From contig NZ_BMKK01000004.1 of assembly GCF_014644295.1 (NCBI RefSeq), forward strand, positions 496,001 through 560,000: a stretch of DNA of 64,000 nucleotides, read 5' to 3'. This DNA is from Emticicia aquatilis (GTDB lineage: Bacteria; Bacteroidota; Bacteroidia; Cytophagales; Spirosomataceae). The notes beneath the pieces are model-generated. The model was given only the letters and a program-made list of their open reading frames with translations. It had not been told where the DNA came from and did no database searches. Shown here one piece after another: positions 35,190 through 44,600 of this stretch (the stretch's first letter is position 1; every line of letters begins with the position of its first letter). Both the position numbers and the translations under genes were made by a program.

Positions 35190-35275
35190 AGTCGTCCAAG
35201 GTCGATGTGGGCGACGTTCGTATAGCAGTCAATAGTTCCACAAAGTTCTTTTACTTCGTTAGATAAGTATTTTTA

Positions 35276-35716
35276 ATGAAAGAATATTTTAAACAAATTT
35301 TTGAGCATGAACATTGGGCAAATCTGAAGGTTTTGGAGAGCATTATCTGTGCTTCCGAAACACCTCAACGTGCAATTGAGATTTTTTCGCACACGATTGC
35401 CGCCCAACGAATCTGGCTCGACCGAATCAATGGTAATGTGACTGAACTAAAAGTTTGGGAAGTATTTGATAAAGAAATCATGCTCGAACTTTTGGAGATT
35501 AACTATACCGACATCAATAAAATTATTAATACACAGGATTTTGAACAACTAATTGCCTATAAAACAACTACTGGTCAGCATTTTACGAGTACTATCAATC
35601 AAATCCTAAGTCATTTGGCTTTGCATGCTTCTTATCATAGGGGGCAAGTAGTTATATTGTTGAAGGGAAAAGTTGAAACCTTACCAGCAACTGATTATAT
35701 CCTATACATAAGATAA
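35276..35716 (+). CDS. DinB-family metalloprotein
   Basis: 146 residues of the DinB/YfiT four-helix-bundle family. The expected metal-binding histidines are placed in HEHWANLKVL (about 11-20), SHTIAAQRIWLDRI, and LALHASYHRGQV (about 120-131). DinB-like proteins bind a divalent metal, and some act as thiol-dependent S-transferases. The reaction here is unknown. It lies 86 bases after the maltokinase-like gene and 34 bases before the dehydratase. Confidence 0.88.
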   Translation: MKEYFKQIFEHEHWANLKVLESIICASETPQRAIEIFSHTIAAQRIWLDRINGNVTELKVWEVFDKEIMLELLEINYTDINKIINTQDFEQLIAYKTTTGQHFTSTINQILSHLALHASYHRGQVVILLKGKVETLPATDYILYIR

Positions 35717-35750
35717 TTCTCGAGCGACTTAGAAAACCGTTCTCCAAAAT

Positions 35751-36698
35751 ATGAATCATATACCAAGCCTCAACGACATCAAAGAAGTCCATGAACGTAT
35801 TAAACCGTTCATTCATCATACGCCAGTGTTAAGTTCAGCGAGCATTAATGAACTTGCTGGCTGTGAGATATATTTTAAATGTGAAAACTTTCAGAAGATT
35901 GGTGCATTTAAAGCAAGGGGGGGGATGAATGCCGTTTTATCTTTATCAAAAGAAGAACAAGAGAAAGGCATCACTACCCACTCATCAGGCAATCATGCAC
36001 AGGCTATTGCTTTGGCCGCTAAAACGGTTGGTACGAAGGCGTATATAGTAATGCCAAGTAATGCTCCAATCATCAAAAAGAATGGAGTGAAAGCCCTTAA
36101 TGGAGAAATCATTGAGTGCGAACCAACACTCGAAGCACGCGAATCAACAGTTCAGCAAGTAATTGACCGAACAGGAGCTACGTTTATTCACCCATTTAAT
36201 AATTATGATGTTATTGCAGGACAAGCAACCGCAACGCTCGAACTAATTGAGGAAGTACCTAATTTACAGGTGGTTATGGCCCCTGTTGGAGGTGGTGGAC
36301 TATTAAGCGGAACAGCCCTTGCCACACATTATTTGCTGCCAGAAGCAGAAATAATTTCGGGTGAACCAGAAGGTGCAGCCGATGCGATTTTATCATTTAA
36401 AAGTGGAAAAATTGAGAAAGCACCTTATATCAAGACCATTGCAGATGGCTTGATGACAAATTTAGGAGATAAAACGCTGGAGATTATCAGAATGTATGTA
36501 AAAGATATTATTCTTGTAAGCGATGAAGAAATCATTGCTGCTATGAGACTGATATGGGAGCGATTAAAAATAGTTATTGAGCCTTCGTGTGCAGTGCCAT
36601 TTGCAGCATTATTAAAACAAAAAGAAAGATTTGCTGGGAAAAAAGTAGGAATTATTCTTACTGGTGGAAATGTCGATTTGGGGAAATTACCATTCTAA
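35751..36698 (+). CDS. PLP-dependent threonine/serine dehydratase or serine racemase
   Basis: 315 residues, fold type II. The PLP lysine is Lys54 in IGAFKARGGMNA, followed by SSGNHAQAIALAAK and the phosphate-binding GGGGLLSG. No C-terminal ACT regulatory domain is present, so this is the short catabolic or serine-racemase-like form. The codons for Arg-Gly-Gly right after the PLP lysine form a run of eight G (35917-35924), unusual in this AT-rich genome and a possible slippage site. A small hairpin follows at 36706. Confidence 0.9.
   Translation: MNHIPSLNDIKEVHERIKPFIHHTPVLSSASINELAGCEIYFKCENFQKIGAFKARGGMNAVLSLSKEEQEKGITTHSSGNHAQAIALAAKTVGTKAYIVMPSNAPIIKKNGVKALNGEIIECEPTLEARESTVQQVIDRTGATFIHPFNNYDVIAGQATATLELIEEVPNLQVVMAPVGGGGLLSGTALATHYLLPEAEIISGEPEGAADAILSFKSGKIEKAPYIKTIADGLMTNLGDKTLEIIRMYVKDIILVSDEEIIAAMRLIWERLKIVIEPSCAVPFAALLKQKERFAGKKVGIILTGGNVDLGKLPF
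35917..35924 (+). repeat. G8 homopolymer in the dehydratase active-site loop
   Basis: Eight consecutive G within codons 56-58 (AGG GGG GGG). A one-base slip would frameshift the protein just after the PLP lysine. Confidence 0.9.
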
Positions 36699-36705
36699 AA
36701 CCAAC

Positions 36706-36736
36706 AAACGAGGTAAGTTTTTAATTCACCTCGTTT
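36706..36736 (+). terminator. Hairpin after the dehydratase gene
   Basis: Nine-base arms AAACGAGGT / ACCTCGTTT (36706-36714 and 36728-36736) have a T-rich loop. The trailing T-run is short, so terminator strength is uncertain. Confidence 0.55.
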
Positions 36737-36827
36737 ATTAAGTAATTTGCACCATATATTGCTTACACTAAGTTATCAAATTAAGAGAACTGCTGTGGTC
36801 TATAGACTATTGACCGTGGACTATTTA

Positions 36828-38465
36828 TCATTCAAATAAATCTACAAATTTAAATTCCTCTCCATCAAAAAGTCCTAAATCGCTGAGTTTTAAAGCTGGT
36901 ATAACTAACAATGCCATGAACGAAAGACTCATAAATGGGGAAATTAGCGTACTACCAAGCTGTTCCTTTACAAATTGGTCAATTTTTGTATAACTTTCAG
37001 CTACTTTATAGCCATCATCACTGCTCATTAAACCCGCCACTGGCAAACCAAGCACCCCTCTTTTAGTATTACTTACAGCTGCCACTCCACCTTTTTCACG
37101 TATAATTAAATTAATTGCTTCGCAAATCGAAAAATCATCCACTCCTACTGCAATGATATTATGCGAATCATGCCCGACTGATGATGCAATAGCCCCCTCT
37201 TTCAAACCATAGTTATTGATAAATGCAATGGCTGGTGGAGCAGTTTTATAACGATTCAAAACTACAATTTTTAGAACATCCTGTTCTAAATCAGATACGA
37301 CCAAACCATTTTCTACTTTGGGTTCAACAAATATCTCATTGGTAATCAACTGTCCATCAATGGTTTGTATAACTCGCATACGTTGAACATTTTCTGGAGC
37401 AACAACTTCAATTTGCTTTGGTTCAAGTGGTTCGCAATCAAAATTATTGATAATCTCACTTTGTAAATTTTCAATCAATGAAACGCCATTTTCAGCCACT
37501 TTCTGTCCATTGATATACGTTGCTTCTACATTAAAATCATCTAAATTATCAACTACTATAAAATCAGCCCAATCTCCTTCTCTAAGTAAACCAATATTCA
37601 TTCTATAATGCAGAACTGGATTAATAGTAGCCATTCTTAGCACTTTAAATCTATCAATTCCTTTTGCTACCGCTCTTTTTACCAATTGATTCAAATGGCC
37701 TTCGACCAAATTATCAGGATGTTTGTCATCCGAGCAAAACATCATATTAGCAAAATATTCATCCGCTAACGGAATTAGTTCTTCAAAATTCTTAGCAGCA
37801 CTTCCTTCCCGAATCAATATTTTCATACCAAGCTTGAGTTTCTCTAAAGCCTCGCCTTTTGTAAAACACTCATGGTCGGTTTCAATTCCTGCTTCAATAT
37901 ATTTTTTTGCAGCAGCACCTCTCAAACCAGGGGCATGACCATCTACGGGCTTGTTAAATGCCTGTGCTAAAGCAATTTTTTGCATTACCATCGGGTCTTC
38001 GTGCAGTACTCCCGGAAAATTCATCATCTCAGCCAAATAGCCGACTTCCTTGAACGTAAATAAATGTGCAATATCTTTTGCAGTAATCTCCGCACCTGCG
38101 GTTTCAAAGCCAGTTGCAGGCACGCAAGAAGGAGCTCCAAAACAAAATTTGAATGGTACACGACGCCCATCTTCAATCATAAATTCTACACCTTTCACTC
38201 CCAAAACATTGGCAATCTCGTGTGGGTCAGAAACAGTTCCGACGGTTCCATGTACAACCGCCAAACGAGCAAATTGAGCGGGTGTAAGCATCGAACTTTC
38301 AACATGAACATGGGCATCTACCAAACCGGGCAGTATATACTTCTCACCTTCTTTTTCTGGTCCTTGGAGATTTATTTGATGGATTCTACCATTTTCGATA
38401 ATCAACGTTCCGTACGAAATCGTACCATCAAACACATTAACTATATTGGCACTTAAATTTATCAT
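36828..38465 (-). CDS. ade: Adenine deaminase
   Basis: 545 residues; amidohydrolase-fold metalloenzyme converting adenine to hypoxanthine and ammonia. The first metal site is in GLVDAHVHVESSML (about 48-61). Further landmarks are GTVSDPHEIANVLG, VDGHAPGL, LREGSAAKNFEEL, FCSDDKHPDNL and the C-terminal block HNIIAVGVDDFSICEAI. The length is in the usual Ade range. It is a single gene. The 38466-39179 gap lies upstream, with no clean TAnnTTTG promoter found. Confidence 0.93.
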   Translation of the reverse strand: MINLSANIVNVFDGTISYGTLIIENGRIHQINLQGPEKEGEKYILPGLVDAHVHVESSMLTPAQFARLAVVHGTVGTVSDPHEIANVLGVKGVEFMIEDGRRVPFKFCFGAPSCVPATGFETAGAEITAKDIAHLFTFKEVGYLAEMMNFPGVLHEDPMVMQKIALAQAFNKPVDGHAPGLRGAAAKKYIEAGIETDHECFTKGEALEKLKLGMKILIREGSAAKNFEELIPLADEYFANMMFCSDDKHPDNLVEGHLNQLVKRAVAKGIDRFKVLRMATINPVLHYRMNIGLLREGDWADFIVVDNLDDFNVEATYINGQKVAENGVSLIENLQSEIINNFDCEPLEPKQIEVVAPENVQRMRVIQTIDGQLITNEIFVEPKVENGLVVSDLEQDVLKIVVLNRYKTAPPAIAFINNYGLKEGAIASSVGHDSHNIIAVGVDDFSICEAINLIIREKGGVAAVSNTKRGVLGLPVAGLMSSDDGYKVAESYTKIDQFVKEQLGSTLISPFMSLSFMALLVIPALKLSDLGLFDGEEFKFVDLFE

Positions 38466-38619
38466 TGCCGAAATTTAGGATTCACATTTTTTTAGTCGTG
38501 TAAAATAAATCTTTTTTTAGAAAAAATATTAATCAAAAGCCAATTATTGTCGAAATTAGCTTGAAAAGTACTGAATTAGATAAAAATTACAATCGAATTG
38601 TGACCAAAGAATAGATTTG

Positions 38620-38740
38620 ATAGTCTAATAAACGAAATCACTTAAAATGTAAGTTTAAAAAGAGTGAACCTTTTAATTCGACAAGTTGCTGAGTGATTTC
38701 GAGAACTTCGTAGGGAGAAATCTCTGCGGAGTTTTTTACT
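38620..38740 (+). ncRNA. Candidate small RNA ending in a GAAA-loop terminator
   Basis: A possible start after TAGATTTG (38612-38619, no clear -33) and an end at a strong terminator give about 115-120 bases. The RNA has no obvious reading frame and matches no RNA family I recognise. The GAGT (38691-38694) and ACTC (38738-38741) flanks can extend the terminal stem. Confidence 0.35.
38704..38737 (+). terminator. Strong plus-strand terminator with GAAA tetraloop
   Basis: A 13-bp stem (38704-38716 and 38721-38733) with three G-U pairs, a GAAA loop, and six T from 38732. Confidence 0.85.
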
Positions 38741-38760
38741 CAATATACCAAAAAAATAAA

Positions 38761-38789
38761 AAAGTCATCCAATAATATCAGATGACTTT
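38761..38789 (-). terminator. Minus-strand terminator hairpin
   Basis: Nine-base arms AAAGTCATC / GATGACTTT (38761-38769 and 38781-38789). The A-rich run just left of it gives a long T-tract on the minus strand. Confidence 0.7.
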
Positions 38790-39179
38790 AAGTCTATTGA
38801 GTGAACCTTTTTGAATATTTTTACAACAATAGCTTAGTGATTTCTTACGCTATTATTTATCTGTGTGTATCTTTTGCGAACACTACTTTTAAAACCAAAA
38901 CCGTGCCAAAAAGTTATTGAATGGATAATTTTTTAATTTGATATATTTTCCCATCATATCAAGCGGTTATCCGTAAATTTTGCAAGTTGCTTAATTTTGG
39001 CACAGATTTTGTAGTAATAACACCTGTTTTTTCTGCATTATCTAAGATTTCCATCAAAAATAGCCAATTATTGGCCTTTTTAACCATTCATAAAAATTCC
39101 TCACTAATTCTGATACTTTTCCAACGAATCTACGTTTAATTATATTGAATGAAAATACACCCCTCATTCTCCTTTAATA

Positions 39180-39533
39180 ATGACAAATCAAAGTGATAGC
39201 GTTTCACAAAGTTTTAAAGAAAAAAAACGTAAAGATTTAATGGCAAGTTTAGCTATTGATGCCTTAGGGATGGCTTCTTATCTAATTCCAGCACTGGGCG
39301 AAGCAGCAGATTTGGTAATTGCACCAATTGTTTCTATTTTAATTTACGCCGTTCACCGTACAACGTTTGGTGCAGTGGCAGGTTTCTTGGAAGAAATTAT
39401 TCCTTTTACTGATATTATTCCAAGTGCCACAATCATTTGGTTTTATAGGTATTTTCTAAAAGGCGAAAACACTTATAATGAGTTTGTGAATAAATTCAGA
39501 AAAAAGAATGCTATCATAATTGATGCTAAATAA
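39180..39533 (+). CDS. Small membrane protein of unknown function
   Basis: 117 residues; not recognised. A charged N-terminus (SFKEKKRKDLMAS) is followed by hydrophobic stretches at about 24-40 (IDALGMASYLIPALGEA), 45-57 (LVIAPIVSILIYA) and 76-92 (IPFTDIIPSATIIWFYR), then a basic tail. Two or three membrane passes are likely. The gene has normal codon use and is followed by a perfect terminator, so it is probably real. No operon partner exists: the ade gene upstream is on the other strand and nuoJ is convergent. Confidence 0.7.
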   Translation: MTNQSDSVSQSFKEKKRKDLMASLAIDALGMASYLIPALGEAADLVIAPIVSILIYAVHRTTFGAVAGFLEEIIPFTDIIPSATIIWFYRYFLKGENTYNEFVNKFRKKNAIIIDAK

Positions 39534-39544
39534 ACCATAAAACA

Positions 39545-39578
39545 AAAAGCGTCTTGTAAGTTTTTACAAGACGCTTTT
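39545..39578. terminator. Bidirectional terminator, membrane protein gene / nuoJ
   Basis: Perfect 15-bp stem (39545-39559 and 39564-39578), GTTT loop, A/T flanks. It ends the nuo transcript directly after nuoJ. Confidence 0.9.
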
Positions 39579-39598
39579 ATCATATTATTTACCTAAGC

Positions 39599-40135
39599 TT
39601 AGAAGTGTCTTTCACCAGCTTCACGTTTTGCCAACATTACAGCTCCTGCCATTGCTACTAAAAACAATACAGAAACTAACTCAAATGGTAACAAATATTC
39701 TCCATAAAGCGATTTACCTAAAACCTCAACCATACCTGTTTGAGAACTGAAACTTGTTACATCAACTTTCTGCTTTTCGGCTCTTCTGAGAAATATAATT
39801 AAAATACCACCCAATAAAAGAGCAGTTATCACCGCAGTAGTAATTAATTTATTATTCTTCATCTCATCAGATTCTTGTTTCATATTTAAGAACATAATCA
39901 CGAATAAAAACAAAACCATAATGGCACCTGCATACACGATGATGTTGACAGCAGCTAAAAATTGTGCATTTAATAAAATATAATGTGCCGAAATCGAGAA
40001 GAAGGTCACGATTAAATAGATGACACTATGCACTGGGTTTTTCGACATGATAGTACCTAATGCACCAAAAAGCGTCAGTACTGATAAGATTGCGAAAGTG
40101 TACCAAATTGGAGGTAAACTAAGTATATTTTGCAT
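39599..40135 (-). CDS. nuoJ: NADH-quinone oxidoreductase subunit J
   Basis: 178 residues with about five membrane helices, including TIMSKNPVHSVIYLIVTFFS (about 27-46) and NIIVYAGAIMVLFLFVIMFL (about 64-83), the classic NuoJ segment. It is part of the proton-pumping membrane arm. It is the last nuo gene here: a terminator follows 20 bases later and nuoK, L, M and N are not present in the window. Confidence 0.94.
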   Translation of the reverse strand: MQNILSLPPIWYTFAILSVLTLFGALGTIMSKNPVHSVIYLIVTFFSISAHYILLNAQFLAAVNIIVYAGAIMVLFLFVIMFLNMKQESDEMKNNKLITTAVITALLLGGILIIFLRRAEKQKVDVTSFSSQTGMVEVLGKSLYGEYLLPFELVSVLFLVAMAGAVMLAKREAGERHF

Positions 40136-40166
40136 ATTCTGGTTAAAATCTAAGGCTTAATAAAAA

Positions 40167-40712
40167 TTATTTCCAAAGCTTCATGGCATCTTCTTTGGTC
40201 CAAGCATCTCTTTGGTAACGTTGATTCATGTCTTCTACCAATTGGTCTTTGCCATAAATTACATCCGAACGGTCTGTAAATACAGGTACAAATTTATCGT
40301 GACGTAAGTAAACCGCTTGCTTCGGACAAGCTTCTTCGCAAAGTCCACAGAAAATACAACGGAGCATATTAATCTCATATACTGCTGCATATTTTTCTTC
40401 ACGATAGAGGTGTTCTTCACCTTTTACACGCTCTTGAGCAACCATTGAAATAGCTTCGGCAGGGCAAGCAACTGCACAAAGCCCACAGGCCGTACAACGC
40501 TCACGTCCTTCTTCATCTCTTTTCAAGATATGATGTCCACGAAAAACTGGTCCTAAATAACGTTTTTGTTCAGGATATTCGATTGTTGGCTTCTTTTGGA
40601 AGAAGTGTTTAATAGTAATTCCTAAACCTGTAGCAAGAGAAGGCAAATAACTTCTCTCGAATAAACTTAATTCGGATTTATCAGTCTTTTTTGCTCTATT
40701 AGTTAATTGCAT
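40167..40712 (-). CDS. nuoI: NADH-quinone oxidoreductase subunit I
   Basis: 181 residues from the ATG at 40712 (MQLTNRAKK), the usual family start; an in-frame ATG lies at 40724. Two 4Fe-4S motifs, CTACGLCAVACP and CIFCGLCEEACP, hold clusters N6a and N6b, which pass electrons toward the quinone site. It links the peripheral and membrane arms. Gap to nuoJ is 31 bases. Confidence 0.96.
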   Translation of the reverse strand: MQLTNRAKKTDKSELSLFERSYLPSLATGLGITIKHFFQKKPTIEYPEQKRYLGPVFRGHHILKRDEEGRERCTACGLCAVACPAEAISMVAQERVKGEEHLYREEKYAAVYEINMLRCIFCGLCEEACPKQAVYLRHDKFVPVFTDRSDVIYGKDQLVEDMNQRYQRDAWTKEDAMKLWK

Positions 40713-40818
40713 AATTTTTATCAATTTAGCCTTAGAGAAATCACTAAAGCCTTCAAAATAATATTTTTATTTATAGCCAATCGCTCACATTAATAAGTGA
40801 TTGTAAAAAGGAAACCAA

Positions 40819-41994
40819 TTAAGCTCCCATTATAGCATTTTTCTTTTTCGGACGTAATGACCAACCTACAGAAATTAGTACAATCATTAAACCTAAGCCT
40901 GCCCAGATTCCAACTAATTTATAACCTGAAAGAATCGCACCAGCTGTAATAACAAGGTTTGCAACGGCCAACGGGATAAGACCCTTCCAACCAAGATTCA
41001 TTAATTGGTCATAACGGAAACGTGGAACTGTCCAACGAACCCACATAAAGAAGAAAATACCAAATAATATTTTTGTAAACATTGAGCCAATACCAATCAA
41101 AGTAGCAACATTATGACCAACATTTGCACCTAAAGCTGATATTAACTGTGTCTCTACGAAATCCATACCTGGGTAGTTATATCCACCAAAGAATAAACAA
41201 GCTGTCACTGCCGAAGAAGCAAACATATTGATGTACTCTGCAAATAGATAAAAACCTAATTTCATTGAGCTATATTCTGTGTGGTAACCACCAACTAACT
41301 CAGTTTCACACTCTGGTAAATCGAATGGAGTACGATTACACTCAGCAAATGCACAAACTGTGAAAATCAAAAATCCAAGTGGTTGATAGAAGATATTCCA
41401 ATTTCCGCCATGTTGTTGCAATACAATCTCACGAACTGACAATGTACCCGACATCATCAAAATGGCAATGATTGACATACCCATTGCTAATTCATAACTG
41501 ATGTTTTGTGATGCTGCACGAATAGCACCTAACAAAGAGAATTTGTTATTAGAAGCCCATCCACCAATCATTACACCATATACACCGAGTGAAACTACAC
41601 CAAAAACGTATAGAATACCAATGTTGATTTCGATAGCTTGAACAAAAACTTCTTTTCCACCAATTATAAATGAATTACCAAACGGCACAACAGCACTCGA
41701 CATTAAAGCAGTAAACATTGATAAACATGGGCCTAAAATAAATAACCATTTATCGGCTTGTGCTGGAATAAAATCTTCTTTGAAAAACATTTTACCCGCA
41801 TCGGCTAAAGGCTGTAACAAACCACCCCAACCAGCACGGTTCGGACCACGACGGTCTTGAATATAAGCAGCAACCTTACGCTCAGCCCAAGTTGAGTAAG
41901 CTGCAATGCCGAGTGTGATTGCAAAAATTACGATGATAATGAGAGCTTTCCAAAGAAACATACTTTCAGTCAGCCATTGTACAAAAGAACTCAT
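40819..41994 (-). CDS. nuoH: NADH-quinone oxidoreductase subunit H
   Basis: 391 residues with about eight or nine membrane helices. The conserved loops are visible: AERKVAAYIQDRRGPNRAGW (about 32-51), the quinone-site segment, and ECNRTPFDLPECETELVGGY. It forms the quinone-binding junction of complex I. Normal length and order in the operon. Confidence 0.97.
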   Translation of the reverse strand: MSSFVQWLTESMFLWKALIIIVIFAITLGIAAYSTWAERKVAAYIQDRRGPNRAGWGGLLQPLADAGKMFFKEDFIPAQADKWLFILGPCLSMFTALMSSAVVPFGNSFIIGGKEVFVQAIEINIGILYVFGVVSLGVYGVMIGGWASNNKFSLLGAIRAASQNISYELAMGMSIIAILMMSGTLSVREIVLQQHGGNWNIFYQPLGFLIFTVCAFAECNRTPFDLPECETELVGGYHTEYSSMKLGFYLFAEYINMFASSAVTACLFFGGYNYPGMDFVETQLISALGANVGHNVATLIGIGSMFTKILFGIFFFMWVRWTVPRFRYDQLMNLGWKGLIPLAVANLVITAGAILSGYKLVGIWAGLGLMIVLISVGWSLRPKKKNAIMGA

Positions 41995-42000
41995 AATTAA

Positions 42001-42099
42001 AAATTTACGACGGGCTTGCCCGATGGATTATGATTTATGAATTACGTTTCAATCGCAACTCCAAATAAATTCAAAATATTATTAATGAAAACTCAAAAA
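42001..42099. other. nuoH-nuoG gap with CGGGC-TT-GCCCG palindrome
   Basis: The small GC-rich palindrome at 42011-42022 stands out in AT-rich sequence between two cotranscribed genes. It may be a dispersed repeat or an mRNA processing hairpin. Confidence 0.4.
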
Positions 42100-43191
42100 T
42101 TACTTCTTAAAAAAGCTTTCATTTTTTTGCATTAAAGCTTTATAATCTTCTGATTGCTTAATTTCAGCCATTTCATTTACATACGGACGAGAATCATCAA
42201 TCTTTTTGTATTGAGATTCAGCCAATTTTAATGCAAAATCAGGTTTCTTAATCAAGTTAGCACCATATTTATTGGCTGAAATAACTGAAGCACGATTTAC
42301 TTTTGTAGGTCCTTCAATTACCCAATCGCTGGTTTTCTTTTTTTCAAAGCGGCAAGTGTTGCATATGAATTCTTTAACTTCGCCCCACTCGTTTTTGCGA
42401 GCAGTTACACGAATTACTTCATCGCCACGATACCATAATTGAACTTTTCCACTACACTTATCGCAATCACAGTGTGCATCTACTGGTTTTGAGAACCAAA
42501 CACGGTTTTTGAAACGATAAGTTTTATCGGTCAAAGCTCCTACTGGGCAAACATCAATTACGTTTCCTGAGAAATCATTATCTATCGCACGACCAATATA
42601 TGTTGAAATCTCAGCGTGGTCGCCTCTTCCCATCACACCGTGAACACGTCCGTCGGTGATTTGGTCAGCTGTATAAACGCAACGATAACACAACACACAA
42701 CGTGTCATGTGTAGTTGGATATATGGACCAATGTCTTCTTTCTCGAATGTACGACGCTCTTCTTCGTAACGAGTTGTGCTTACACCATTTTCAAAAGCAA
42801 AATCTTGTAAATGACATTCACCTGCTTGGTCACAAACTGGACAATCGAGTGGGTGATTGAGCAACAAAAACTCAACTACTCCTTTACGAGCCTCCACTAC
42901 TTGTGGGTTGGTGAAGTTTTCAACTACCATACCATCTTGCACAGGTGTAATACACGAAGCAACCAATTTAGGCATCGGACGTGGGTCTTTGGCCGAACCA
43001 GCTGCAACTTTTACCAAACAAGCACGACATTTTCCACCCGAACCCTTGAGTGGTTCGTAATAACACATGGCTGGAGGTGCTACTTCTGGCCCGATTTGGC
43101 GAGCTGCCTGCATGATGGTTGTTCCCGGAGCAACTTCTACTTCCACTCCATCCACAGTGACCTTAAACATTGTTGGTTTTATATCTTCCAT
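42100..43191 (-). CDS. nuoG: NADH-quinone oxidoreductase subunit G, short form
   Basis: 363 residues, against roughly 700-900 in most bacteria. It keeps the N-terminal 2Fe-2S domain (GGKCRACLVKV), the HxxxC 4Fe-4S site (HPLDCPVCDQAGECHLQD), the second 4Fe-4S set (TRCVLCYRCV, IDVCPVGAL), and a further cysteine group (HCDCDKCSGK...CNTCRFEK). The large molybdopterin-oxidoreductase-like C-terminal domain is absent, as in other Bacteroidota complex I. The reading frame is intact, so this is a lineage feature, not a pseudogene. Confidence 0.93.
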   Translation of the reverse strand: MEDIKPTMFKVTVDGVEVEVAPGTTIMQAARQIGPEVAPPAMCYYEPLKGSGGKCRACLVKVAAGSAKDPRPMPKLVASCITPVQDGMVVENFTNPQVVEARKGVVEFLLLNHPLDCPVCDQAGECHLQDFAFENGVSTTRYEEERRTFEKEDIGPYIQLHMTRCVLCYRCVYTADQITDGRVHGVMGRGDHAEISTYIGRAIDNDFSGNVIDVCPVGALTDKTYRFKNRVWFSKPVDAHCDCDKCSGKVQLWYRGDEVIRVTARKNEWGEVKEFICNTCRFEKKKTSDWVIEGPTKVNRASVISANKYGANLIKKPDFALKLAESQYKKIDDSRPYVNEMAEIKQSEDYKALMQKNESFFKK

Positions 43192-43253
43192 CAGTTTTTC
43201 TGATAATAAACTTCTTTTTTCTTACTTAAAATAATATTTTACAGATGAACGGC

Positions 43254-44591
43254 TTAAACCAAAACTGCACCTGCGTAAACAGCACCCGGTTTTGTTGCTT
43301 CAAGTGGATGTTTGATATGCCACTCAAATTCATCACGGAAATGGCGAATCGCACTGGCAACTGGCCAAGCGGCTGCATCACCCAATGGACAAATGGTATT
43401 TCCTTCTATTTTTTTCGATACATCAACCAATAAATCAATATCACTCATCGAACCTTTTCCGTGTTCGATACGATTCAAAACTTTCTGCATCCAGCCAGTT
43501 CCTTCACGGCATGGGGAACATTGACCGCAAGATTCGTGTTCATAAAATCTTGAGAAGTTCCAAGTATTGCGAACAATACAAGCTGTTTCATCAAAAACGA
43601 TGAAACCTCCCGAACCTAACATTGTTCCAGTTGCAAATCCACCATCAGATAATGATTCGTAGGACATTAATCTATCTTCACCATTGGCGTTTTTCAAGAA
43701 TAATGACCCTGGGACAATCGGCACTGATGAACCACCAGCAACAACTGCTTTCAGACGATGACCAGTGCGAACACCGCCACAATATTCGTCAGAATTCAAG
43801 AATTCGTCACAAGAAAGTCCAAGTTCGATTTCATATACACCCGGTTTATTGATATGACCCGACGCTGAAATTAATTTTGTACCTGTACTTTTACCCACAC
43901 CAACAGCAGCATAAGCTTCACCACCATTGTTGACAATCCAAGATACTGTGGCGATAGACTCAACATTATTAACTACTGTCGGACTTTGATAAAGACCTTT
44001 GACAGCTGGAAAAGGTGGCTTATTTCTTGGATTTCCACGTTTTCCTTCGAGTGATTCTAAAAGAGCAGTTTCTTCTCCACAAATGTAAGCACCTCCACCT
44101 GGTTGAACTACCAATTCTAAATCGTAGCCACTTCCAAGTATATTTTTACCTAAGAAACCAGCAGCTTTTGCCTCCTCAATAGCTTTTTCAAGAATACGAA
44201 TGACGTACATCAACTCACCTCTCACGTAGATGAATGATTTGTTTGCACCAAGAGCGTAGCTTGATATAATCATTCCCTCAACTAATAAGTGAGGAATAGT
44301 TTTCATTAAATAATGGTCTTTGAATGTACCCGGTTCTGATTCATCTGCATTACAAACCAAATAACGTGGCACACCCTCTGGCTTTGCCAAAAATGACCAC
44401 TTCATTCCCATTGGGAAACCAGCCCCTCCACGTCCACGAACGCCAGATTTCTTGACCTCTTCTACAACCTCATCAGGAGTCATTTTTTTCAAGGCTTTTT
44501 CAACGGCTGTATAACCGCCTTTCTTACGATAAACCTCAAGAGTTTCAATTCCAGGTGTACTACAATGTTCGGTTAATATTTTTAGTGACAT
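43254..44591 (-). CDS. nuoF: NADH-quinone oxidoreductase subunit F
   Basis: 445 residues. The NADH and FMN sites are in GVRGRGGAGFPMGMKWSF (about 49-66) and GGGAYICGEETALLESLEG. The N3 4Fe-4S cluster is held by SCGQCSPCREGT plus a later Cys in NTICPLGDA. It accepts electrons from NADH. It starts nine bases after nuoE. Confidence 0.97.
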   Translation of the reverse strand: MSLKILTEHCSTPGIETLEVYRKKGGYTAVEKALKKMTPDEVVEEVKKSGVRGRGGAGFPMGMKWSFLAKPEGVPRYLVCNADESEPGTFKDHYLMKTIPHLLVEGMIISSYALGANKSFIYVRGELMYVIRILEKAIEEAKAAGFLGKNILGSGYDLELVVQPGGGAYICGEETALLESLEGKRGNPRNKPPFPAVKGLYQSPTVVNNVESIATVSWIVNNGGEAYAAVGVGKSTGTKLISASGHINKPGVYEIELGLSCDEFLNSDEYCGGVRTGHRLKAVVAGGSSVPIVPGSLFLKNANGEDRLMSYESLSDGGFATGTMLGSGGFIVFDETACIVRNTWNFSRFYEHESCGQCSPCREGTGWMQKVLNRIEHGKGSMSDIDLLVDVSKKIEGNTICPLGDAAAWPVASAIRHFRDEFEWHIKHPLEATKPGAVYAGAVLV

Positions 44592-44600
44592 ATATCTTTA

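Larger units (their letters stand above)
38466..39179. other. 714-base gene-poor gap with two opposed terminator hairpins
   Basis: No convincing protein gene. A plus-strand hairpin with GAAA loop and T-run ends at 38737. A second hairpin at 38761-38789 has its T-run on the minus strand. A TAGATTTG -7-like element lies at 38612-38619. A 31-codon minus-strand frame runs 39054-38959 without recognisable similarity. The layout suggests two convergent small transcripts or the remains of a mobile element. Confidence 0.5.

Noticed and set aside
38959-39054. 31-codon minus-strand open frame in the 38466-39179 gap
   Set aside because: No recognisable similarity and too short to support from sequence alone.
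42100-43191. NuoG thought truncated by a frameshift
   Set aside because: The frame is intact with a clear end, and the short form is usual in this phylum.
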